This document shows, piece by piece, positions 32,064 through 41,638 of a stretch of DNA of 64,000 nt. Source of the DNA: Bacillota bacterium. GTDB lineage: Bacteria; Bacillota; Clostridia; Lachnospirales; Lachnospiraceae. The DNA is taken from contig JAEZTJ010000068.1 in assembly GCA_023421505.1 (NCBI GenBank), positions 62,001 to 126,000 on the forward strand, in the 5' to 3' direction. Position numbers and translations under genes: made by a program. Numbering within the stretch: the first letter of the stretch is position 1; every line of letters starts with the position of its first letter. The notes below the pieces were generated by a model that was given only the letters and a program-made list of their open reading frames with translations, did not search any database and was not told the DNA's origin.

Positions 32064-33710
32064 ATGAAGGAATTTAACCAAGTTCTGAAGTATAATGATG
32101 TAATAGCTTGCAACAAAGCTGCAACGTGTGAGAATACTCTAACTGTGATTAGTAATATTACACTCAAGCCAGTATTTCATAAATTTATACACTATTATCG
32201 GGATAAGCTGGAAGTACAATACATAGATACAAACAGTTATTTAGCTTTAGTGGCTCAATATGATTATAGCTTTGTTGTTTTAAGTCTACGTGACCTTGCT
32301 CCACATCTTTATTACCATTTTTATGAATTGACTATAGAAGAAGCTTCGAAAGAAGTAGAAGAATTAGAAGACTATTTAGAATTCTTATTCAGAAAGCTCA
32401 AGTGTGAGTGTAGATTAGTTATTTTATCCTGCTTTGAAAATGAATATCTAGCCAATACACCAATTGGACAAGTATCAATTCAATCTATCATTGATCGGTT
32501 GAATGAATTGATAAGGAATTTAATCCGGGATATAGATCAGATCCATATACTGGATATTAATAAAATGATATCGGAGATAGGTTATAAAAGCTTTTATAAT
32601 AAGCCAAATTACTATCATACAAATTCTCCATTCTCAGCTTTAGCCTGTAATATGCTAGCCTATTCTGTAGTGTCTCTTATAGATCAAATTACTAATCAGA
32701 GTAAAAAATGTTTAGTTCTTGATTGTGACAATGTGCTCTGGGGAGGCTCTGTTGGGGAGGACGGTATGGAAGGGATACTGTTAAGTAATCAATTCATGGG
32801 TCGGGCATATCTTGATCTTCAAAGAGAAATAATCAAATTATACTATCAGGGAATTATTATTTGTCTATGTTCTAAAAATAAATTATCCGATATTAAGGAT
32901 ATTTTATCTAAACATCCGGATATGCTGCTTAAAGAGAATTTTATATCGGCAATGAAGATAAATTATAATAATAAGGCTGATAATATACGGGAACTTTCAA
33001 AGGAGATAAATATAAGCTTAGATGCTATGGTATTTGCTGATGATAACCCTTATGAAATATCACTCATTAATTATGAACTTCCCGAGGTAACTACGATACA
33101 GCTTAACCCTCAAAGACCTTATCAGTATTCAGAAATATTCAGAAATTTAGCTTGCTTTTATAAAAAAAAGCTTAATGAGAATGATCGGAGGAGGGGCAAC
33201 CAATATAAGGAGCAGGAAGCGAGATTACATAATAGAAGTTTATATACTAATATTGAAGCATACCATGCTTCCTTACAAACGGAAATAATAATTGATAAGG
33301 TAGATGAATATTCCATATCCAGGGTAGCTGAACTCTCACAACGAACGAATCAGTTTAATTTATCCGGAAAGCACTATACGCTAGAGGAACTGCAAGCATT
33401 ATTCGCTAAGGATTATGAAATATTATATTTGCGGGCAAAAGATAAATTTGGTGATATGGGAATAGTTGCTTCGGGGGTAGTAAAGTTATACGAAGATTTT
33501 GCTGTTATTGAAGCAATGTTCTTATCCTGCCGAGTGTTTGGACGAGGCTTTGAACTCGCTTTAATTACGGAAATAGAAAAAGTAATGTTAAAACGGAATA
33601 TAAACAATTTATATGGAGTATATAATAAAAATAAGAAGAATGAAATGTTTAAAGATTTTTACAAGGAGAATAATATACCTCTATATATGCCAAATCACCC
33701 AAATCAATAA
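32064..33710 (+). CDS. FkbH-like HAD-IIIC family protein
   Basis: The protein is 548 aa. The N-terminal region (1-210) is SGNH-like/variable; 215-360 is a HAD-IIIC domain with nucleophile Asp220 and Asp222 (LDCDNVLWGGSVGED); 400-540 is the GNAT-like C-terminal acyltransferase domain of FkbH (KFGDMGIVASGVVKLYEDFA, SCRVFGRGFELALI). FkbH proteins dephosphorylate 1,3-bisphosphoglycerate and transfer the glyceryl group to an ACP. AGGGAAGG precedes the ATG. A partial repeat tail (GTGCCTGCGTAATC near 32001) lies upstream. Confidence 0.85.
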   Translation: MKEFNQVLKYNDVIACNKAATCENTLTVISNITLKPVFHKFIHYYRDKLEVQYIDTNSYLALVAQYDYSFVVLSLRDLAPHLYYHFYELTIEEASKEVEELEDYLEFLFRKLKCECRLVILSCFENEYLANTPIGQVSIQSIIDRLNELIRNLIRDIDQIHILDINKMISEIGYKSFYNKPNYYHTNSPFSALACNMLAYSVVSLIDQITNQSKKCLVLDCDNVLWGGSVGEDGMEGILLSNQFMGRAYLDLQREIIKLYYQGIIICLCSKNKLSDIKDILSKHPDMLLKENFISAMKINYNNKADNIRELSKEINISLDAMVFADDNPYEISLINYELPEVTTIQLNPQRPYQYSEIFRNLACFYKKKLNENDRRRGNQYKEQEARLHNRSLYTNIEAYHASLQTEIIIDKVDEYSISRVAELSQRTNQFNLSGKHYTLEELQALFAKDYEILYLRAKDKFGDMGIVASGVVKLYEDFAVIEAMFLSCRVFGRGFELALITEIEKVMLKRNINNLYGVYNKNKKNEMFKDFYKENNIPLYMPNHPNQ

Positions 33711-33731
33711 ACTAAAATGCTATAAAGTAAA

Positions 33732-33877
33732 GTGAATTGTTGAAAAGAACAATTTACAATCAATGAGAAGATATGTTATGTTTGTGCGTAAAAGGTACAA
33801 CGGCTTCAATCATAGCCGATTTTCTTTGCTTTCAAGAATGGATTGCAAAGAAAAGCGGTTATGGTTGAAGCCTTTTT
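33732..33877 (+). terminator. Long hairpin after fkbH, preceded by a repeat-like hairpin
   Basis: GTGAATTGTT/AACAATTTAC (33732-33757) resembles hairpin 1 of the dispersed repeat. Then 33802-33877 forms a stem of about 28 bp (outer arms GGCTTCAATCATAGCCG / CGGTTATGGTTGAAGCC, inner arms TTTTCTTTGC / GCAAAGAAAA) followed by TTTTT. It terminates the polyamine/ACP cluster; the stem is unusually long. Confidence 0.7.
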
Positions 33878-34112
33878 AATTGATAGGTTAAATTCAGAAA
33901 TTGATTAATTTATTTATTAAAAATAAATAAATTTTCAGAAAAAATAATACAACTACTGTAAAAATGTCAAGTATTTTGGTATACTTGTATTAATAGTAAC
34001 AAAGAATCCCATCTTTTAATAATTACTCTTTTGCAATTGTAAGAAAAGTTTAGACTTAATTAATACCTTATAAAGACATTTGAATTGCAGCAAGCTTACG
34101 AGGAGGATACTG

Positions 34113-37100
34113 ATGAAAAAACGGATTGGCGTATTGATTGGAGAAGCAGAAGCACCACATTGCAGCAGTTTATTAACAGGAATTGTAAGTGAGGCGGCAA
34201 GATTGAAGCTGGACGTTTTTGTTTTCACAAAGTTCAATCAGACACATGGTCATGAAAAGCATAGTAAGGGTGAAAAGTCAATTTATGGAATAATTAATTA
34301 TGATAAACTTGATGCAATCTTACTATTCTCCGAAACAATGCGTGTAACTGGCCTCGGAAAGCAAATGGAAGAGACACTGTACCGGGAATTCAAAGGCCCT
34401 GTGGTATGCGTTGATTATAGCAGTAACTATTTTCCTTCCGTACAATTCGATGATATCAAACTAATGAAGCATATGATACATCATTTAACAGATGTTCATA
34501 ATTATACTTCGATTGCTTTTCTATCAGGCCCCCTTAATCATGAGCATGCCGTAAATCGTTTGACAGCATATCGGGAAGCATTAAAGGAACGGAATATCCC
34601 GATCGATGAGACCTTGATATATAAGGGCAACTTCTTTTATGGCTGTACTAGCTTTTTTGTCGAGGAATTACTAAAAAGGGACAAGCTTCCGCAGGCCATT
34701 GCGTGTGCGAATCAGCATATGGCTATCGATGTTTACGATGAACTGAAAAAAAGAGGAATTCGCATTCCTGAAGATATTGCTGTAACCGGATATGATGCAT
34801 TTGACGGACAGATTAAAGAAAATTATTATATAACCTCTACTATACGTTCAGGAGAAAAGCTTGGAGAAAGAGTAGTACAAAACCTTTATGAACGGTTATT
34901 TCATATAAATCCTACAGAACAAGAGGAGTCGGAGCTAAAACTCATTAAATGGAATACCTGCGGCTGCGAACCGGAGCATAAGGGATTTGTTATGCCACTT
35001 GAATATAAAGACTGGGAAATAGTGAATAGAAACTCCTTTGAAAATCATTTTATTAAATATAATTATATGATGGAAGACTTGATTTTAGCAGAAAATCAGG
35101 AGGAATGCTTTGAAAAGTGCAGAGTATATGTGCCGTATCTTGGAAAATACAGTGATCTTTATATATGTCTCAATGAGGATTGGCTGACTAAGCAAGATAA
35201 GGAAACTGCATTTACAGATAACATGATTTTGGCGATCCAGGATCATAAAAGTAAAGCAGGTAAGCTATACTCTACAGAGCCGGAGTTGTTTTCAAAAAAG
35301 CTGATGTTACCAGATGTTGACGATCAACAAGATAAACCTAAGGTATATTACTTTACGGCGCTACATTTTTATGGTATCGTTTTTGGCTATTCTGTTATAA
35401 GCTTTGAAGAAACTCAGACTTTGTTTAATCGTAATTATAGACATTGGATACATAATATAGAGATTGGCCTGCAGGCTCAAAGACAGCAATATGCATTACA
35501 TGCGATCTATAAGAAGGTAGAAGAGTATGCTGTGAGAGATTTACTTACTGGCGTCTATAGCAGAAACGGCTTCGAATTATATGCTCCCAATCTGTATGAA
35601 AAAGCGAAAGAAAAGGATCAAAATCTAATCTATATCGTTGGTGATATCAACAATCTGAAAGTGATTAATGATTATTACGGTCATGAATGGGGAGATAAGG
35701 CACTGCGTATTTTAGCAGCTGCATTAGAGAACCAGATACATAGGAATAAGCTAAATGGTATGGCATTTCGGACAGGCGGAGATGAATTTACGCTATTGTT
35801 AGTAGGAAATTATTCGCAAAAGCAGGTTAAGGAGCAGATCGATGAAATCGATGCCTATATAGAAGTAGAAAAAGAAATGTATGACACGCCAATTAATATT
35901 ACAGCCAGTCTTGGGGGATGTCTTGCAATTGCATCCGAGAACAGACCTTTAAATGAAATCATGGCAGAAGCTGACCAACAGATGTATAAGTGTAAAACCA
36001 TTTACCGCAATACGCATAAAAACTTAAGCTTAACCAGAGTTTGGAGTAAAGCTAGTTTTGAAGCAGAGGTAAAAAAGAAATTAATTGATAATGTAACAGA
36101 AAAATATGCATTTATCTGTTTACAGATTCAGGATTACGAATTGCATCTCAATGTATATGGTCGTCAGCATGACTTGATAAAGCATTTAGGAGAATTGATT
36201 GATCATAATTTACCTAAGGATTGTATCGCTGCGAAATACTCGGACAGGCAGTATGTTGTATTCCTTCCTTATAAAGAGATGACAGATATTGAGAGTTGGA
36301 TTATAAAATTAAATCTAGACGTGAAGGAATACGAAAATCAAATCAAGTATAATTATTCAATAAAAATATATTCAGGTATTTATTTATGCAATATTAATCA
36401 GAAGGATTATTCCATTAAAGATATGATTGAACGGGCAAATCTCGCACTTCAGACAGCGATTGATGATACGAAGCGGTTTATGATTTACAATGAAAAAATG
36501 CGTGATAAAATCATTGAGGAAGAAGAAGTGCTTCATTCTATCGATAGAGCGATTGAAAACAATGAGTTACATATATATTTACAGCCACAGCATTATATTC
36601 AGAAGAAGGATAAGGTTTTTAGTGCAGAAGTTTTAGTAAGGTGGATTAAACAGGATGGGACTGTTATCTGCCCGGAAGCGTTTATCCAAACTCTTGAAAG
36701 AAGCGGCTTGATATTGATACTTGACCGCATCATCATGGAAATGACTTGTAGCTTTATCAATAAGCACATTGAGGAAGATTGGTGTAAAGGACTTCGATTT
36801 GCAGTAAATGTCTCTAAACTGAATTTAAAGCAGGAGGATTTTCTGGTGTATTATATTAATATAAAAAATAAATATAACATCCCAGATAAAACGATTGAAA
36901 TTGAGCTTACGGAAAGCACTGTTTTTGAAGATTACAATATAGCTAAGAATGCTATGTTAATGTTAAAGGAAAATGGTTTTACCTGTGCACTGGATGACTT
37001 TGGCTCCCGAAGATCAGCGCTTAAGCTACTCAAGGAGTTACCGGTTGATGTAATTATAATAGATGAATTGTTTTTTGATAGTACAGAAGAAAAGGACCAT

Positions 37101-37307
37101 AAGCGTGATAATTCAGTGATATCGAGTATCGTCGGTTTGGCAAGTGGCTTAGGAATAAAGATTGTTGCTAAGGGAGTGGTAGACGCTCAGCAAGTTAAAT
37201 TTTTGCGGGAAATAGGATGTGATGTGGTGCAGGGCTTTATATTTTCAAAGCCATTGTCAGAAGAGCGGTTTATCGATTATATAAAAGATTATTTGTACCA
37301 TAGTTAA
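34113..37307 (+). CDS. LacI-type sensor / GGDEF / degenerate EAL signalling protein
   Basis: The protein is 1064 aa. Residues 1-300 resemble a LacI/periplasmic-binding sensor core without a DNA-binding helix (start KRIGVLIGEAEAPHCSSLLTG). A GGDEF domain has the intact signature at 555-559 and should make cyclic di-GMP. A second GGDEF-like module follows without a signature. The EAL domain (about 800-1060) keeps EVLVR (Glu839) and DDFG (961-964). It has Ile982 where the catalytic Lys is expected and Lys1020 in KGVVD where EGVE is expected, so hydrolysis is doubtful. It has no TM segments and is cytoplasmic. AGGAGG precedes the ATG at 34113. Confidence 0.85.
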   Translation: MKKRIGVLIGEAEAPHCSSLLTGIVSEAARLKLDVFVFTKFNQTHGHEKHSKGEKSIYGIINYDKLDAILLFSETMRVTGLGKQMEETLYREFKGPVVCVDYSSNYFPSVQFDDIKLMKHMIHHLTDVHNYTSIAFLSGPLNHEHAVNRLTAYREALKERNIPIDETLIYKGNFFYGCTSFFVEELLKRDKLPQAIACANQHMAIDVYDELKKRGIRIPEDIAVTGYDAFDGQIKENYYITSTIRSGEKLGERVVQNLYERLFHINPTEQEESELKLIKWNTCGCEPEHKGFVMPLEYKDWEIVNRNSFENHFIKYNYMMEDLILAENQEECFEKCRVYVPYLGKYSDLYICLNEDWLTKQDKETAFTDNMILAIQDHKSKAGKLYSTEPELFSKKLMLPDVDDQQDKPKVYYFTALHFYGIVFGYSVISFEETQTLFNRNYRHWIHNIEIGLQAQRQQYALHAIYKKVEEYAVRDLLTGVYSRNGFELYAPNLYEKAKEKDQNLIYIVGDINNLKVINDYYGHEWGDKALRILAAALENQIHRNKLNGMAFRTGGDEFTLLLVGNYSQKQVKEQIDEIDAYIEVEKEMYDTPINITASLGGCLAIASENRPLNEIMAEADQQMYKCKTIYRNTHKNLSLTRVWSKASFEAEVKKKLIDNVTEKYAFICLQIQDYELHLNVYGRQHDLIKHLGELIDHNLPKDCIAAKYSDRQYVVFLPYKEMTDIESWIIKLNLDVKEYENQIKYNYSIKIYSGIYLCNINQKDYSIKDMIERANLALQTAIDDTKRFMIYNEKMRDKIIEEEEVLHSIDRAIENNELHIYLQPQHYIQKKDKVFSAEVLVRWIKQDGTVICPEAFIQTLERSGLILILDRIIMEMTCSFINKHIEEDWCKGLRFAVNVSKLNLKQEDFLVYYINIKNKYNIPDKTIEIELTESTVFEDYNIAKNAMLMLKENGFTCALDDFGSRRSALKLLKELPVDVIIIDELFFDSTEEKDHKRDNSVISSIVGLASGLGIKIVAKGVVDAQQVKFLREIGCDVVQGFIFSKPLSEERFIDYIKDYLYHS

Positions 37308-37362
37308 TAAGATATTTAAACTGTAATTATAAAAGGAGCTGTCTGCAGAACTAATTAAAAGA

Positions 37363-37411
37363 AGAACGCATTCATCTTAAAATATGAAGATGGGTGCGTT
37401 CTAATATTTTG
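37363..37411. terminator. Terminator after the GGDEF/EAL gene
   Basis: GAACGCATTCATCTT pairs with AAGATGGGTGCGTTC, loop AAAATATG, then TAATATTTT. It lies between convergent genes. Confidence 0.75.
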
Positions 37412-37458
37412 TTTTAAGTATGCGGCATACATCGTTCAGTTTCACATTCATTTTCGTC

Positions 37459-38313
37459 TCAGTGTTCTCCGTGCATTCTTTTAAATTCTATAGGTGTCAT
37501 TCCTTCAATTCTCTTGAATACTGAGCAGAAATAGCTGACATCGTTAAAACCGGTAATCGCTGCAATTTCCTTTAGTACGGAATTGTCAGCGGCGGTAAGA
37601 AGCTCTTTTGCTTTTTGAATTCTTAATCTGGTTAAATATTCGAAAGGCCTCATGTTAAATTCCTTTTTAAATAATCGGCAAAGGTGCTGTGAAGATACTC
37701 CTGCTATTTCGGACATATCGGATAAGGCAATATCATGATTGAAGTGACTTTCCAGATATGTCAAAACGGCTTGTAGCTGTTTGCTCCTGAGTTGCTTGCA
37801 TTTCTGCGTTTCCGCTCCGATATTGTTATTCATTTCAAGCAGAAAGTGATACAAATGCCAGGACATATCTGATGCAGTCAAGAGTCCTGCGTTCTTTGCA
37901 GCTGCATGTATGTTGCTGTGCAATAGATTCAATCTATCCATATCATGTACATAAAACACCTTATAGTTGCCAAGTTCTGTTAATGCTGAGAAATTACTTG
38001 CCGCATACCCATGAAACGTCAGCCACCAGGTAGTCCAAGGCTCTTCTTCGGCATAATATTCATGGGGCACTCCCGGTTTGAAGTAAAATCCCATATTAGC
38101 CGTAATATTAAAGTCCTTGTTATCTATCCGCAAATGTCCTTTGCCTGCAGTGGTATAGAGAAATTGATAACTTAAAAGACCTTCAGGCCGTATTGCAAGA
38201 TGTTGGTTAGAAAGTGAGCCAACTCCTGTGATGTAGAAGGGTAGTTTTAAAACTTCTTCTGTGACAATTGGAAATATCATTTTTCTTGGGTAATAATCTT
38301 TGGTTATGTTCAT
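37459..38313 (-). CDS. AraC family transcriptional regulator
   Basis: The protein is 284 aa. An AraC-type cupin (FYITGVGSLSNQHLAIRPEG, TANMGFYFKPGVPHEYY, WTTWWLTFHGYAASNF) is followed by two HTH motifs (ALSDMSEIAGVSSQHLCRLF, LKEIAAITGFNDVSYFCSVF). Divergent from the GH39 gene, which is its likely target; this type is typical of sugar-responsive activators in Lachnospiraceae. Confidence 0.9.
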   Translation of the reverse strand: MNITKDYYPRKMIFPIVTEEVLKLPFYITGVGSLSNQHLAIRPEGLLSYQFLYTTAGKGHLRIDNKDFNITANMGFYFKPGVPHEYYAEEEPWTTWWLTFHGYAASNFSALTELGNYKVFYVHDMDRLNLLHSNIHAAAKNAGLLTASDMSWHLYHFLLEMNNNIGAETQKCKQLRSKQLQAVLTYLESHFNHDIALSDMSEIAGVSSQHLCRLFKKEFNMRPFEYLTRLRIQKAKELLTAADNSVLKEIAAITGFNDVSYFCSVFKRIEGMTPIEFKRMHGEH

Positions 38314-38483
38314 ATTTTAATATAATTATCAATATTCTATGATTGATACAGGGTCAAAAGTATTAGTATAATATCAATATAATTATATTAAGGTACCTAA
38401 TATAAGTCAAGAAATTTAACAAGAGTAATTAATTTAATATGACAAGAGAAATTAATTTTGATTAAAGACAATCTCATGCAATA

Positions 38484-38613
38484 ATTTTATGCCTGCAAGC
38501 AAGACGAAGGTATGGACAGTAGGTTGAAAAATTACGTTAACCAAAATATAAGACTGCGTAATCTTGGCATAAACATATTATGCTTAAGATGTAACGCAGG
38601 AATGGAGGTAAAG
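38484..38613 (+). promoter_or_regulatory. Repeat-derived leader of the GH39 gene
   Basis: TTTATGCC near 38488 and GGCATAAA near 38567 are the arms seen in hairpin 2 of the dispersed repeat, with TGCGTAATCTTGGCA preserved. About 60 nt appear inserted in the loop. The 3' end GCAGGAATGGAGGTAAAG precedes the ATG at 38614 and matches the other leader tails. The segment is open in frame from 38512. Confidence 0.5.
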
Positions 38614-40056
38614 ATGAACAAGTTTATGATTGATACAAATTCAGCTGCCACAGCTTTTCCACATGTGTGGGAAGAGTGTGTGGGAAGCTGTCATGCTGCT
38701 ACAGCACTTCGCGAGGATTGGAGAAGACAATTGAAGAAATGTCATGAGGAGCTGGGCTTTAAGGCAGTACGTTTTCATGGACTGTTTAATGACGAAATGA
38801 GCGTATATAGCATGACTGAAAATGGGCCCTATTACAGCTTTTACAATATAGATATTATCTATGATTATCTTTTAGAGCTTGGTATGAAGCCCTTTGTTGA
38901 ACTGAGCTTTATGCCCCAGGATATGGCTTCCGGTAACCAGACGGCATTCCATTATAAGGCCAATGTTACCCCACCATCCGATTATGACCGCTGGAGCGAA
39001 TTAATTGAAAGATTCGCAAAGCACATTATAGAACGTTACGGAATTGATGAAGTCAGTACCTGGTTTTTTGAGGTATGGAATGAACCGGAATCCTATTATT
39101 TTTGGGCAGGTGGTCAGGAGGGATATTTTAAGCTTTACAGGCATACTGCGGAGGCACTGAAAAGAGTTAATCAAAGACTACGAATAGGTGGACCGGCTAC
39201 CGGCGGAGAAAAGTGGATTAGTGAAATGATTGCATATTGTGAGGAAAATAATGTACCTCTGGATTTTATATCCACGCATCATTACCCCACTGATATTGGC
39301 ATTGGCTTCGGACACCCCATGGAGGAGAGGATGGCAAAATCTAAACGCGGTGCTTTAGGTGAGAAAACCAAGCTGGTTCGAGAAATAGCAGGGAACTATC
39401 CGTTAATGTACACTGAGTGGAATAATTCACCAGGAAACAGAGACGTATATCATGACATGCCTTATGCTGCGGCCTTTGTAGTAAAAACGCTCGCTGATAA
39501 TTATGGATTGACAGATATATACTCGTTTTTTGCATTTACTGATATATTTGAGGAAATGCAGACAGCAGCTACGCCATTTCATGGTTGTTTTGGACTATTA
39601 AATATTCATGGCATTCCAAAGCCTACCTATAGGGCCTTTCAAATACTTCATATTATGGGGACGGAAAGAATTCCGGTGACAGGTGGAGAAAGTCCGACCC
39701 TTGAGGTATTAGCAGTAAAAAAAGCTTCAGATAAACTAACAATCCTTGCGTATAACCATAACATACCCTTATCACCGATCAAGGAAGAAGAGTCAATGCT
39801 GATTGTAAAGGGGCTTCCAAATAACTTAACAGCAACACTGCAGAGAATAGATGAGGAGCATTGCAACCCGCGTAAGAAGTGGATTGAGATGGGAAGTCCG
39901 GAGTATTTGAATAAAGAGCAGCTTCAACAGTTATTGGAGGCTTCTGAATTCAAAGATGAAATAATCAATGGCGAAGATACAAGTGAGGGTGTAGTTTTTC
40001 ACTTATCAGTTCCACCTCATGGTATTGCAGTAATTACCATCAGGCAGGCTCGTTAA
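38614..40056 (+). CDS. GH39 family beta-xylosidase-like glycosidase
   Basis: The protein is 480 aa with a (beta/alpha)8 barrel and a C-terminal beta-sandwich. The acid/base is Glu157 (FEVWNEPE) and the nucleophile Glu268 (MYTEWNNSPGNRD). VRFHGLFNDEMSVY and FISTHHYPTD are further GH39 marks. It has no signal peptide, so it should act on imported xylo-oligosaccharides. TGGAGG lies 5 nt before the ATG; calls from 38512 extend into the leader. It is probably activated by the divergent AraC regulator. Confidence 0.9.
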   Translation: MNKFMIDTNSAATAFPHVWEECVGSCHAATALREDWRRQLKKCHEELGFKAVRFHGLFNDEMSVYSMTENGPYYSFYNIDIIYDYLLELGMKPFVELSFMPQDMASGNQTAFHYKANVTPPSDYDRWSELIERFAKHIIERYGIDEVSTWFFEVWNEPESYYFWAGGQEGYFKLYRHTAEALKRVNQRLRIGGPATGGEKWISEMIAYCEENNVPLDFISTHHYPTDIGIGFGHPMEERMAKSKRGALGEKTKLVREIAGNYPLMYTEWNNSPGNRDVYHDMPYAAAFVVKTLADNYGLTDIYSFFAFTDIFEEMQTAATPFHGCFGLLNIHGIPKPTYRAFQILHIMGTERIPVTGGESPTLEVLAVKKASDKLTILAYNHNIPLSPIKEEESMLIVKGLPNNLTATLQRIDEEHCNPRKKWIEMGSPEYLNKEQLQQLLEASEFKDEIINGEDTSEGVVFHLSVPPHGIAVITIRQAR

Positions 40057-40080
40057 ATTACTGATCTTTTAAAATGAAGG

Positions 40081-40123
40081 CTATGAATAAAAAGATACTC
40101 ATAGGAGTGTCTTTTATTCATAG
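40081..40123 (+). terminator. Hairpin after the GH39 gene
   Basis: CTATGAATAAAAAGATACTC pairs with GAGTGTCTTTTATTCATAG, an 18-19 bp stem with a 4-nt loop. There is no clear T run, so processing or stability functions are also possible. Confidence 0.6.
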
Positions 40124-40258
40124 TACGCTAGATATAGCGCAATCTGACAGGTTAAATACCAGACTTCGAATTAATAGTGTAAGCATATTGCCAAGAGTAA
40201 GGGTATCCCTTCGAATGGTATATCTGTATTACTGATGTCAAAAATTTAATAGACGTAT

Positions 40259-41194
40259 TTAATAATTATTCTGATTTTTCTCCAGGATTGCTTCAACGTG
40301 CTGCCTTAAGCCATCTTCTATCGGTGTGGAAGGCATTGTTACTCCAAGCGTTTTTAATTTTGATAAATCATATATTCTGTGGCATACGGAAGGTACTGCA
40401 TCAGGATGAGATGGCAGATAATCATCAACAGGTATAGCTTCAATTTTTATATCAACCTGGAGAATACTGGCAATAATCTCATAATATTTTCTGCACTCAA
40501 GAACATCGGGTCCGCCTACACAAAAAATCTGGTTGTAAGCTTCTTCCTTGCCAACGACATCAATCATAAGCGCACATAAGTCGTCCACAAAGATAGGATG
40601 CAGCAAGAAATGCCCACCGCCCACTAAGGATATGGTTTTTTGTGTTACAAGCTTTTCAATCAGTTCAGGGTCACGCTGATGCAAAGGCAGACAGCCAAGC
40701 TCAGAGCCGGGGCCGAATATGTGACCCGGTCTTAGTATTGTCCAGGGAACTACTCCAGTACCTGCTTTGATAAACTCCAATTCACATAACCGTTTATTTC
40801 CTGCATAACCTTCATAAAGCCATTTGTCATTTTCCTCTGACTGTGGAAATCTCCTTGCTGATGGTTCATATACGATATCCGTAGAGATAATAATGAGCTG
40901 TTTGGCAAGGTTGGTGAATACATCAATGTCCTGACTGGCATCGGCAGCATTCATACATATGCAGTCCAGAACAGCATCCCACTTGACGTTAGCTGCTTCT
41001 AGTGTATTTTTGAATGCAGTATGGTCAGAACGGTCTGCTTTTAATGGAATTACTCCTAAAGGGACTGGCTTATTGCCTCTGGTCACTACCCAGACCTCAA
41101 GTCCATAGCTAAGTGCTTTTTGAGCCAAATGACTGCTGACAAAACCACTGCCGCCTATAATCAGAAGTTTTCGTTTGTTGCTTTTATTATTCAT
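40259..41194 (-). CDS. NAD-dependent epimerase/dehydratase family protein
   Basis: The protein is 311 aa. It is an atypical SDR with Rossmann motif GGSGFVSSH near the N-terminus, ISTDIVY as the Ser/Thr strand and YAGNK as the YxxxK site, then LRPGHIFGPGS. It resembles isoflavone reductase/UDP-sugar epimerase-like proteins. The substrate is unknown; the position in a glycosidase region suggests a sugar. The start at 41194 is chosen because GGAG (inside an upstream ATGGAG) lies 6 nt before it. Confidence 0.8.
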   Translation of the reverse strand: MNNKSNKRKLLIIGGSGFVSSHLAQKALSYGLEVWVVTRGNKPVPLGVIPLKADRSDHTAFKNTLEAANVKWDAVLDCICMNAADASQDIDVFTNLAKQLIIISTDIVYEPSARRFPQSEENDKWLYEGYAGNKRLCELEFIKAGTGVVPWTILRPGHIFGPGSELGCLPLHQRDPELIEKLVTQKTISLVGGGHFLLHPIFVDDLCALMIDVVGKEEAYNQIFCVGGPDVLECRKYYEIIASILQVDIKIEAIPVDDYLPSHPDAVPSVCHRIYDLSKLKTLGVTMPSTPIEDGLRQHVEAILEKNQNNY

Positions 41195-41550
41195 AGGGTT
41201 CTCCATTCTATAGTAACATCTCAAATAGCTGAATATGCTATACTTCTAAAACTTAGTAATGTTATTCTAACACCAGTACAGATTAGAATCCACCTACTTA
41301 TTTTATAATTATTATGGGATCATACTTAAGGAGAGCGCATCCATCAACATAAGTAGTGCATTTTAAAATCAACTGTGGTAATATATGTATAAATCAGAGT
41401 TCAGAGTAATCCGTTGTAAAGCAAGTGGCCCTACTTAAGCGAGTTAAAAGAGAGAATTACAGAGAAATATGTGATTAAGAATGAATCCTATACATTATAA
41501 TTAATATTTATTCGATTAATAAATAGGTATGGCCGGTAATGATAATCAGG
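41195..41550. other. Intergenic region with no supported gene
   Basis: AT-rich, divergent spacer between the epimerase gene and the DUF2207 gene. It must hold promoters for both, but I see no convincing consensus pair. Stops occur in all frames. Confidence 0.4.
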
Positions 41551-41638
41551 AGGATAGGTTGAAAAATCAAAGATTTTTCAATCAGCAAATTTGTGCGCTG
41601 CCCAAATTCGCAGGTTTTGGCGGCAGATAGGGGTTAAA
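41551..41638 (+). promoter_or_regulatory. Hairpin leader module of the DUF2207 gene
   Basis: TTGAAAAATC-AAA-GATTTTTCAA (41559-41581, perfect 10-bp stem) is followed by a second imperfect stem with CTGCC/GGCAG arms. The 3' end is GGCAGATAGGGGTTAAA before the ATG at 41639. The layout and 3' end match the modules at 59169 and 14802. It is open in frame from 41591. Confidence 0.55.

Noticed and set aside
31708..33710. Polyketide or nonribosomal peptide cluster
   Set aside because: ACP and FkbH are present, but there are no ketosynthase, adenylation or condensation domains in the window.
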